This document shows, piece by piece, positions 31,940 to 43,900 of a stretch of DNA of 64,000 nucleotides. A program made the translations under genes and the position numbers. Positions within the stretch are counted from its first letter, which is position 1, and every line of letters begins with the position of its first letter. This DNA comes from Ariolimax columbianus (taxonomy: Eukaryota > Mollusca > Gastropoda > Stylommatophora > Arionidae). Under the pieces are notes generated by a model. The model did no database searches, was not told the origin of the DNA, and worked only from the letters and a program-made list of their open reading frames with translations. The stretch is taken from assembly GCA_036924085.1 (NCBI GenBank), contig JAVGWX010000005.1, positions 94,399,264-94,463,263 on the forward strand. Direction: 5' to 3'.

Positions 31940-34900
31940 GTAATTGACACGTCATTGCGGGTTTACTTATTCTCCTACCACGATACATCTGAATGATAAT
32001 TTTAAATATAATTCTTCTTCTTTTTCGTTTGTTCTAAAAAGGACGTATCAATATCATTTTATAGTGTATTTTGTGTGTTTGACTGTCGGTATGTCATTGC
32101 AGAATTATCACATCAGTCATATGTCGTAGTTTACAATTGCTGCGAACTGAGATATCTCCTTTTTTCGGTCCGGGTGACACGTCTGATTTCAGCTGGCTTT
32201 TTTAAATATCGGGATCCCTATCCCTTGGTCAAACTACACTAGTCACCAGTACAGCCTGTTCCCAGAGCGGCAGACCGCGCGTGGAGGCAAAGAAGGATAA
32301 ATATAAGGAGGCTATTCATGGGTCTAGCAACCTCATGGTTGACATGGCAATAGTAAACTGTAGCGGTGTGAAATATTAACAGATAATTCTGTCTGGAATT
32401 CCTAGATTAATACAACTATTTTCTGCTTTGAGTTATTTAAAAATTAAAGCCCTCCAATGGTGAGCTAAAGCGATGTGAAAATTGCACTATTTTCTGCTCG
32501 CTACATTATTCCCTTCCTGAGTTTATGACATCAGAATAGGCAAGGCATGGCAATAATGCTCCTTTCCCTCATCTCAGCTTTGCTCTCTTTCCTTTCATCA
32601 TTTCTCTCTTTGTCTCTCCTCTTTTCCCTCCTCTCATCTTCACCCTCCTCTCATCTTCACCCTCCTCTCAACTTCACCCTCCTCTCATCTTCACCCTCCT
32701 CTCAACTTCACCCTCCTCTCATCTTCACCCTCCTCTCATCTTCACCCTCCTCTCATCTTCACCCTCCTCTCAACTTCACCCTCCTCTCATCTTCACCCTC
32801 CTCTCATCTTCACCTCCCACAACTTCACCCTCCTCTCATCTTCACCTTCCACTCAACTTCACCTTCTACTCAACTTCACCCTCCTCTCATCTTCACCTTC
32901 CACTCAACTTCACCCTCCTCTCATCTTCACCCTCCTCTCATCTTCACCCTCCTATAAGTATCTTTATCTTTCCCATTTCCTGATATGCAACAACCCATGT
33001 AACGGCATACCATCTAATTTTCCAGCTTCCTCGACAACCGTATCATCACAAAGTCCACAACAAGAGCTATGGCTTCTTATGTTGCGTATAATGAACCTAT
33101 TCTGGACTTTGCCAAGGGAAGTAAAGAGGTCACAGCTCTTGAAAACGTCTTGAAAGAGCATGAGGGAAAGACAGTTGATGTACCCATTATCATCGGAGAT
33201 GAAGAGATCAGAACAGACAATATCCAAAAGCAAGTGGCGGTAAGTTGCTGAAATAGCTAGCTCATTTTATTTCATCGGTAAAACTGCTATCGGTCCTGAA
33301 CCAAAGCTGGAAAAGGGGAATTGTACCCCAGGCATGGAAAGACGCAATAAGGGTACCAGTACCAAAAACAGGAAAGGACAAAACAGATCCAAATGGATAC
33401 AGGCCAATCAGCCTACTGAGCTGTGTCGGCAAGCTGATGGAACGTATGATAAACACCAGACTGATGTGGCATCTGGAAGAAAAACGAATACTAATTTCAC
33501 AGCAAGCCGGCTTTAGACAGCACAGATCCACTGAGGACCAGGTCATCCTCATAGCCCAGGAAATAGAAGATGCCTACCAGGCACAGAAACACACAGTAGC
33601 TGTTTGGGTGGATCTGGAAAAGGCATTTGACAAAGTCTGGAAAGACGGACTTAGAGTCAAGCTAAGAAGAAGTGATGTTTGTGGGAAAATGAACAAGTGG
33701 ATCAACCACTACCTCAAACAAAGAACGGCCAGAGTCCAAGTACAAGGGCAGATGAGCAAAAAGGTGACACTCGAGCAGGGAGTACCCCAAGGGGGAGTAC
33801 TGTCACCCACACTCTTCCTGGTATATATAAACGACATTACAGAGAATATACCAAGGAGAGTCCATAGCTCAATGTTTGCAGACGATCTGGCTATGTGGAC
33901 CTCTGAAAAGAATCTCACCATAGCAAGAAATCGGATGCAGCAGGCCCTAACATCGCTGGAAGAGTGGGCGAACTCATGGCTGGTCAAAATAAACGAGGAG
34001 AAAACCACATGCACAATATTCTCGCTCTCAATCAAACCCCAAAATACCAAATTAAGTCTAAATGGCAAATTCCTGCAGCCAAACGACAACCCAACCTATC
34101 TGGGAGTCACATTTGATCGGCGCATGACATGGAAAAGTCAGATCGAGAGAAACCGAATGAGAGCCAGAGAAAGAATGGCAATCATGAGGAAACTTGCTGG
34201 CACAAGCTGGGGAGCAGACGAAGGCATACTAAAGAAACTGTACACTGGAAGAGTGAGACCAGTTCTCGAGTATGGCATTGCGGCATGGACAACAGCAGCA
34301 AAGGCGAACTTCGATAAAGTTAGCAAACTTCAAAACCAAGCCATGAGAGTTATAACAGGAGGCATGAAGTCAACGCCAATTGTAGAACTTGAAAAGATTA
34401 CAAAACTGCAATCCATGACCAATAGAAGAGACTGCAGAGCCCAGCTGCAGTCAGAGAAACTCCGAAGACTGACTGACCATCCAATGCACCAGAGACTAAA
34501 CAATTTGGGAAATGGGAAACGAAAGCGGAGAAACTTTGCAGAAATAGCCAAAGCAAAGATGCACGAAGATCCCATAAACGCACTAACAAAACCAAAACCC
34601 ATCACTACTGTACGAAAACCTACCTGGAGGCAGGATATATTTCCAGAGGTGGTAGAAAATATACCAGGTATTGGAAACAAAAACTGCCAGACTGAAAAAG
34701 AAAGGAGAGATACTACCCTAAGCTTCATATCGAAAAGCTACCCACGCATGGACTGGACCCATGCATACACCGACGGTTCTGTAACAAACACTACACAGAA
34801 CGGAGGGGCAGGAGCATTCCTGAACCTACCAAATGGAAGACAAATATCACTGTCATTCGCTACTGGTAAGTACACAAGCAATTTCAGAGCGGAGGCAGAG

Positions 34901-37900
34901 GCACTGAGGGCGGCAGTGGAAGAAATGGTGACACACAATGAAAATGAAAGCCATATAGTCCTACTTACAGATGCTCTCGCAGTAGTCACAGCGCTAAAAA
35001 GCCAGAAAAACACTGAGCTAAATGACTTAAGAGCAGCACTCTGCAAACTGTGCCAGCAGTCCGCACCAAAAAGGGTAGTGGTACAGTGGGTCCCATCACA
35101 CTGCAACATCCAAGGCAACGAGGAGGCAGACAGACTGGCAAAAGAAGGTGCAAGACTACCACAAACAGATACTAGTATGACGTACGAAGAGTCAAAACGG
35201 CTTATCAAAGCCAGATACATGACCAAATGGGAAACCGAACATACTGGTTACACCAAAAATGATGCCTATTACCAGTTGAACCGAAGAGAGCAGGTCGTTG
35301 TCTTCAGACTTCGCACTGGCCACAATAGACTGAGGTACCACCTATTCAACAAATTGAAGATAGGTGGTACCGACGAATGCCCGTGCGGTACTGGTAAGAT
35401 GACCGCTGAACATCTGCTGCAGAACTGCCCGACATACGAGGATCAGAGAGAGCAGATATGTGGCCATCACCAGTGGAACTGCAAGACAAGCTGTATGGCA
35501 GTGGCGACAGCCTCAGGATGACCTCCGCTTTTTTCGAAAAAATAATGGTTACTGTCTGACTGCGTGCGAAGAAGAAGAAGAAGAAGAAGATTTCCTCGGT
35601 AGTCCAACTTTTATCTTTTGGTTCAGGTTTTTAGTTTATGTGATGCAGAAGAGCGTTAATTTTATAGGAATAAATAAAAATGATCTCCTACTTGACCTTT
35701 TCTGCTCATTTGTACCGTTAAGTGACGTGGGGAGCTGAAGTCGTCTTTCTTTGGTATGTTGTGTCAGTCATTGTTTGTCTGTGTTGTTGTAGTATTTCTG
35801 TTATTTCATGTATCAATCTGTGTCTGCCATGTGGTCTTCCTTGTGCCTTCCTCACCTAATTAAAAAGGAAAATATGGTTGCTAAGGATGTCAAGAGTGTC
35901 CTGCATGTACCATCACAGTGAAGACGAACAACATGATATCATAATTACAGTTAAAAGATGGTCCCCACCCCTCTATTAACATGCACCAAAGAGTAGCAGC
36001 ATTCTGTTATCCGATTTTTGAGCAACGAATGGATGAAACCTATAGAAATTAAATTCATCGGCAAATGAAGGTCCAGTATAGGGATACATGTCTTTTCAGT
36101 CCAGCAAGTGTATGAGTGGAGTAAGAAGGTAAAAAATGGCGAGTTCTGTGACAGACTGTTCACGACTGGGTCAGGCACACTAAGTTGTGACCCCCAGAGT
36201 CGATTGCAGGCGTTGACCGCCTCGTAAAGACAAATTGCTGATTGACTGAATTAAATTGCTGCACATCTGAACATCAGCAATGGCTCATCACATCATCCAT
36301 GATGTGCTAAAGTGCCAAAAAGTGTCTACAAGATGGGTGCCATTGCAGCTTACTCGCGGATTGAAATGTTGCATTGATGCCTGTCAGGAATTTTTGCTTT
36401 ATTCTGAAGCAGAAGGTGAAGATTTCCAATCAAGATTTGTTACTGGAGATGAAACCTGGGTTCACTACCAAGAGCCTTAAATGAAGAGAACGAGCAAGGA
36501 ATGTCACCATCTCCTCACCGAAACTGAATCAATTTTGCTCGCAGCAATCTGCAGAGAAGGTTATACTGACTCTCTTTTGGGAGGAACGGAGTGTTATTTT
36601 AGAGCACTACATGTCCAGGGGAAACACCCACAATCAAATCCAACTGACGTTGATTTCTTAGTAAAGGTGTCCTTTTGCAACATGACAATGCTCGACCCCC
36701 ATACTGCTCGGGCAACAGCTGCAGCCATCGAGGCCCTTACTTTCAGTGTCTACCACTACTGCCCTGACACCAGACCTAGCCTCGAGTAATTTCCATGTCT
36801 TTAGACTAAAAGTGGCATTGGGAGGAACGACTTTCAGGTTCGATGAAGAATGAGTGGTTACACGTGCGACCAAGATAATTTTTGTCTACAGAAATTCATG
36901 CTCTTTATTGGCGCTGGGGGACGTGTATCGAACACAATAGTGACTATGTGGAAAAAAATTATACAGCTGTGTTTCACTCTTTCAGAATAAATTTACCAAA
37001 AAAATATATTTAAGGTTTTCATTTGAAGCCCCCTCATTAAACTATTATTTTTTAACCTTGCTTCTTTTTCCCATTATCAGTGTGCTTTATGTTTTATGGA
37101 AGAGATGGTGACTTGGGGTGAGAAAAAGAAGAGATCTCTGATTTCTTAAATAGCTGAGGTATAAAAAACAGCATAAGCTCTGAAAGTGTTCTCTGTCTGC
37201 TTATTTGAGAAATTGACTGAAAACTCGAGATCTAAGACTTGTGTATTATTATCCATTGCAGCCCTTTGATCATCAGAGAACTGTGGCTACATTTTATTAT
37301 GCAACACCCGTAAGTATACAACTAAATGAAAAGTTCAAAATTATAACATTTTTCCCATTGAAGGGGGCAGCCAGATGGATTTATATGACTGAGGTATAAA
37401 AACAGCATAAGCTGGTCTTCACTGTGCAGTCTCTGCTGTTCAGGGTGCAATCTCTGCTGTTCAGGGTGCAGGATGTGGGCCTTCACTGCGCAGGGTTCGG
37501 GTCTTCGTTGTCAAGAATGCATCCTTTACTGTGCAGGGTACAGTTAAGGTTTTCTGTTTTACCTCTGTTAGAAGAAAAAGACCTAGGTCTTACTGGAGTT
37601 GGAACTCAATCTCCAGACTAGTAAACAGGTATCCTAACTGCATGGCCCTGTGCTACCAGGTATACAGGTGCTGTCCTGATTTGGTCTGAAATGGTGGATG
37701 ACCAAACAGAATATTAAGTAAGAGATCACAGATGTTCATCAACAAAGCCGTGCAGAAGATCCTTGGCCTATAGTGGTTTGGTAAGGTTAGAAACAACAGC
37801 TTATGGCAGAAAACAGGATAGAATTAGGTAGAGTTTTACGATAGACAGCACACTGCAAAAGCCCCAATCAGTCCCACAGCACAATTTCTTTTGTGGACCT

Positions 37901-40900
37901 TTTAAACCTGGCTGTCCTCAGGATTTTTTCGCTGCCGTACAATTTACTTTGCAGTTGAGTTTGAGAGGGCCATGTAGCCACTGTGCTCATCTCGTGGAGC
38001 CAGCAGACCTGAAGAACATGTACATTTTGTTTGTTCTCTCCACATGAGCAAATGTCTGTGTGTCAAATTTTTTTTGTTCTGAACATTTGACTTTTCAGTC
38101 TGCAGTGAACTGTTGGCAGTCTGAATATTGTCACTGGATCTCTTCTTGTTAAGAAGTAATATGCTTCTGCTATATATCAGATTATGAGTGTTCTCTATTG
38201 AGCTGGTTCAGAACTGAGCTGGTCAAGAATTGGTATTGTATTGTTTCAGCATTATGACAGCCCTTTTACACTCTCTTACTTATAACTGTCAGGCGGCTGT
38301 GCTGTCCAAGCGTTGACATGACTGATTCAACATGACACTATTCATCTGCGGGGTTAGTAGTGACTAGTTGTTGCTGTTATAGATCCAGCAGCACTTGAGC
38401 TCTTGCCATTCAGCCCAATGCATGTGTTTGTTAGTTGTTTAGAGTGACTGTACAAGTATATTGGGGTGATGATGATGATTTACCTTTTCATGCCAAGTGA
38501 AGCATGAAGTCACCACTACAGCTGACCTCTATACATGAAACCTGTTTCAAATAAGTTCAGTCTGCCAGGGTAAGCCTGCATCTTTGTAGATACCATTTAT
38601 CCATCTGCAACATGATCTGCCTCATGCCCTGAAGCCAGAACCTTTTGCATTGTACGTGCGCAGTGGGAGTTGATCTGGTCTTAATTGGATTAGATGACTG
38701 AATCACCTTCATTTCTACCCAGAAAAGTTAGTCAGCACAACAGTAGTTAACGCTATTTTTCTAATGTCCTCTGTTCACACTTTATCTTTTCTAGGGACAC
38801 CAGTTCTCTTCTATAAACATTTCATTTAGCACGTATACTTTTTCTACTCTTGAGCCTTGAATAAGGACAATGCCTGACACAGTGTGGGAACAAAAATACT
38901 GTTTATCAGTTGATGTTTTGTAGTCATGTTAATGTAGCGGTGTTAAAACAATGGTGACAGTTGATAAGACACAGCAAAGGTCTTGAATCAATTTCTCTGT
39001 TGAGACTCCCATCGTCTACAAAAATACTTTCCAGGAATCTGAGCTCACAGGTTTGCTTAATCCTAATGTTGTTGACACTGATGCTGAGTGGACTTGATAA
39101 TCTACTAATGTGTATAGCATCAGCCGTAGACATGTTTATCTTCCTATTAAAACATTCATAGACATGATTATTGTTTTTTTTTTCTTTAATTGGTAATATA
39201 AGTGTAGCCTGCAAAGTCCAGTATTCAACAGTTTCTGCTGACATCAATTCTTGGCTTGACCTAGTCACTTCCTCTTCTACCATGGCATGTAAAGGTCTTT
39301 ATTTTTAAGGGGATATGGCTTATAGTTTCTGCAGTGGGAGGTACCAAGCCCTACCCTTCCAAGTCATCACTTATGACTGGCAGGTTACTGTGTAACTATT
39401 CTTTGCTCCCCTTTTGAGCCCTCAGGGAAACAATGGCAGATAAAATAACTTATGAGTCGGACAATGTTATTATTCTGCAGTGAAGATGTTGACCTTGTGA
39501 AATGTGCTGACATGATTTCATTCACAGGAGATCATCAAGAAAGCTATAACGTCCTGTTTAAAGGCTCGGGCAGAATGGGAGAGACGTCCACTTAAGGAGC
39601 GGTCTGACATTTTCCTTCGAGCTGCTGACTTGATTTCCAAGAAGTATCGCATGGAAGTTATTGCCGCAACCATGCTTGGTCAGGTGAGTAGGCTCGCACA
39701 CAATGCCTTATATTGCTTCATGGACAGGTGTGTCCCACCATTTGCAGTGTAAAAAAACATTTATAGGTGGGAACAGAAACCGTGCTAGGACAATACAGAA
39801 GCAAATCTTATGTTACAAACTAAAGGTCTTCAACAGGAACAAACAATAAAAATATGAGCTAACAAATAATAAAGGGATGAATACACATAAACATAAATGA
39901 GTTAGCTGGATAACACATGGAAACTCTAGTAACCTCGGGAGTGAACTCGAAAATGATAATATCATGTGGGGATGAATCAAGCCAGTGGGAGTGGCTGACC
40001 AGGTAGATGTAAGAAGTGGGAAAAGTAAGAGAAGGCCAGATAAGTTGGTAGCAGCCAAACTGGGAACAACCAAATGGTGATATGTGCACACATAAAAAAA
40101 AGACAACTGAAAGAAAGAGAGGCAGATTCAAGAAGGGAGGAAAAGTGAGAGGAGATAAAGACTAGGTAAAGAGATGGAAAATGTTGATGACAGGCCGCTG
40201 AAGGCAGCCCATATGCGAGATCAGTCTATTCTCAAGTTTGAGTTGATGATGGTCATCAGAGGAGCAAGAGACGATGCTTGTGACACTTACCCTGGTGCCC
40301 AGGGCCATATAAGTGTCTGGCGATTGGGGAACCAGAGTGGTTATAAATGTCATTAAGATGCGCGCATGCAGTTCTAAATCAGTCTCTGCGATGCATGTCA
40401 TGTCACACTGGCGACAAATGATGGAGTAGCCTCAGGATGACCGCTGCTTTTTTCGAAAAAATAAAGGTCGATGTCTGACTGCGTACGACGAAGAAGAAGA
40501 AAATGACGGAGTCAATGAGGTTGTGAGACTTGCATGTGAAACCCTCTTTGATGTCGAACTCTGCTTTAGGAAAGGTAAACATGCTTTACGGAAGGTAAAC
40601 ATGCTTTACGAAAGCTAACCGAGTGAGTTTGGATCACATATAGGCATGTAACACAGCAATATGTATTTTTGCAAGGTATGGTATCCAGATTTTTACGGGG
40701 GCTGGTGTGCAAATTGCTGCTGTTCAATAAGTCCCTCCGGTTTTTGTTCCGTTTTTAGGGTGCAAGGGAAAGATCTAGAAATGCCACAAGAGGTGGATTT
40801 GATCAGAATGAAGGATAGGGAGATGGCGGAATAAAATATCCTGGACAGAGGAGCTGTGAGGATGGTAGGTAATAACAAGTTTCACACTGTCAGGAGGAGG

Positions 40901-43900
40901 ACGGTGAGCAGGAAGGAAGGAGTGACTGTGGGAGAATCCTCTGGAGGACGGAAAGTGGCCTCAGGGTACAGAAGCTAGTGTAAGAAGTCAAACATATCGT
41001 AGGCCTTGAGAAATAAGCCCTCATCGTTCTGACAGGTACGGAGGAGCTGGGAGAAAGGGAGTGAGTCACTGCAGATTTGATTGTGAGAAGAAGTTTAGAG
41101 GTGTGAGCTGTGGGCGTTGAAAGGTTTATAGTAGACAATAGTGGAGAAGCTGGAAGGACAGATGGAGACGGTGGTGATGTCAAGAAAGTTAACAGTTAGA
41201 GGGATGGAAATTGTCAATGAAGCTAAGCAGGTCAGCCTTGGGCCTGTCAGTTATACAGATGCCTTCGTACATCATTGATATCATTTCATTCACATCTACC
41301 TGAAACCACTTATCTCTACATGCACAGAGTGTGCCACGTCAGTTTCTTCATCATAGTATTCCCATTTATAAGTAAAATCAACTCTCGTAGTCGCCCCCTA
41401 GTCGTCTTGCCTTTGACTTGCCACTGGGGTCGGGCGGCATGAGAAGAGAGAGTGAGGATAAAAAGTAGCGTACGTTATTCCTTACTAAAAATAGCACTAA
41501 CAAATCAATTATGCCATCGTCGTCTGTGATGGACAGCGGCCTTTGCCTTTGCAACTCTTAAGTTCAGGAATACAAACCATCATTATGTTTGAAACAAAAA
41601 TTGTAAAATTTTGCTGTCTGTGTGTTGTACTTTGTGTCACAGATCACAGTGAGGTCTGCCTTCATGTTGTGTCATAGATAACAGTGAGGTCTACCTTTGT
41701 GTTGTGTCACAGATCACAGTGAGGTCTGCCTTCATGTTGTGTCATAGATCACAGTGAGGTCTGCCTTCATGTTGTGTCACAGATCACAGTGAGGTCTGCC
41801 TTCATGTTGTGTCATAGATCACAGTGAGGTCTGCCTTCATGTTGTGTCACAGATCACAGTGAGGTCTGCCTTCATGCTGTGTCATAGATCACAGTGAGGT
41901 CTGCCTTCATGTTGTGTCATAGATCACAGTGAGGTCTACCTTCATGTTGTGTCACAGATCACAGTGAGGTCTGCCTACATGTATGTCTCTGTGTCACAGA
42001 TCACATTTAGTTCTGCCTGCATGTAGACCTCTGAATCACAGATCACATTCAAGTCTACCAGTATGTAGGGCTGTCTTGGGGTGTTAGGTAAAACCAAGTA
42101 TGCCAATCTTAAGGTTTCAAGTGAAACCAAATATGCCTATTTTAGGGTGATAACTGAAACCATGTAGTTGTTCCCTTTTTCTTGGTCCAGGAGAAGCACA
42201 AGACCACCATTACAATCTGCCTCCTTGCAGGAAAGCTGCATCTTTTTTTTTTTTTTTTTTTTTTTTTGCGTTCGCCTTATTTCTCTATTCCCCAAGGCGG
42301 TGTGCGTTGCACTGTGGTTTTTATTTTGCGCCTGTCGGCCCAGTGCATCCGACTTCAGCACGCATTTTATGTAAGGGTCTGCTTCCTCCTGCATTTTGTA
42401 AGGGTTTGCTTCCCCGGGGTAACGGCTGGTGCTGTGATGGGGATCGAACCCAGCACCTTCGGGTCGTGAGCCGTGCCACTTAACCACTAGGCTACGCCGT
42501 CCCCGAAAGCTGCATCTGATATATATGGGCTCTCGTAGTAGGTGGATATTTTTTTCACTTTGTTTTGGATGATGAAATTAATATCCCCTATCTCAGCCTT
42601 GCTTTTATGTCAGACATGTAGGTTGTAATTGGCATATTTTCTCTTCAATAAGAGGCCCTGGAATCAACACAGAAGTGTGTGAAGATATGAGAAGATTTCT
42701 TGTGGCCTTGTAACAAATGATTGAATATGGTGTTGTTGGTATTTCAGGCAAAAAATGTTTATCAAGCAGAGGTTGATGCTGCTGCAGAACTGGTTGACTT
42801 CCTCAGGTTTGATATCATGTTTGCTCAGGTCAGTTTAATCTTTTTTTTTGCACTTTATTTGACCTTTGTTCTTATCTATTCTCAACTGCAGAATTAATCA
42901 TTCAGTAGAGTTGCACCCTACACTAAATAAATAATTTGACGGTGTTCCAGAATTCTTTTGATTATAAGCTGTCATTGTGGGCAAGTGTAATGATTACTAT
43001 ACACCAGCCTTTCTCAAACTTTTTTTCATGGAGGATACCTAGAAATAATGTCCAGGTCTTCGGGAACCTTTGAAATAATGTCCAGGTCTCTGGGAACCCT
43101 TGAAATAATGTCCAGGTCTCCAGGAACCATTGTAATAATGTCCAGGTCTCTGGGAACCCTTGAAAAAATGTCCAGGTTTTAGGGAACCCTTGAAATAATG
43201 TCTAGGTCTTAGGGAACCCTTGAAATAATGTCTAGGTCTTAGGGAACCCTTGAAATAATGTCCAGGTTATATATATATAGTAATATGTTCTTAATATTTC
43301 CCACAGAGCACTACTTCTTACCAGCCTCTGAGCACTAATCCCAGTGTGACACTTAATTCCATCAGCTATAGAGGAATGGAGGTGAGAGTTTGGTCAATCA
43401 TGTATTAGTTTGTTGTCTGAGTGATACTTACTTACTTTCCATGTCCAAGCACCACGTTATACAGTATGCATCCACTATTCAGCTGCATGGATTGCCTTGT
43501 CATTTGCCTCCAGAATTTCGCACCTATTGCATGTTTACTGGAGGTTGGGGCAGGTTGTCTGAGTATTGTATTGCGCCACAATCACATGTGTCATCATCTA
43601 TATATCCCCATCATTCTATTTTCCTCTTGTACCGCGATACACCAGTCTGTTCAGCAACTTCTATGTTGTGTATGGTGTAATGTCCGGGGGGGGCAGGTTC
43701 CTCCCTAAGTTTCATCTCTGGGGTCTGCATCAATTCGTGCCATCTCTCGATACGGCGACTTTCAGCATTTGTTTGTATGGGCTGTGTTGATTTTAGGAAA
43801 CTTTATATATATATTTTTATATATATATATATATAAATTTAGAATAGAATATTCTAAAACATGGAATTTTGGTAATAATGATTTGTTATAGATCTATTAA

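Noticed and set aside
33709..35226. Minus-strand ORFs opposite LINE family A
   Set aside because: Shadows of the real RT-RNase H frame.
38930..39290. 119-codon minus-strand host gene
   Set aside because: The VNNIRIKQ, FLES and NREIDSR blocks identify it as a LINE RT fragment.
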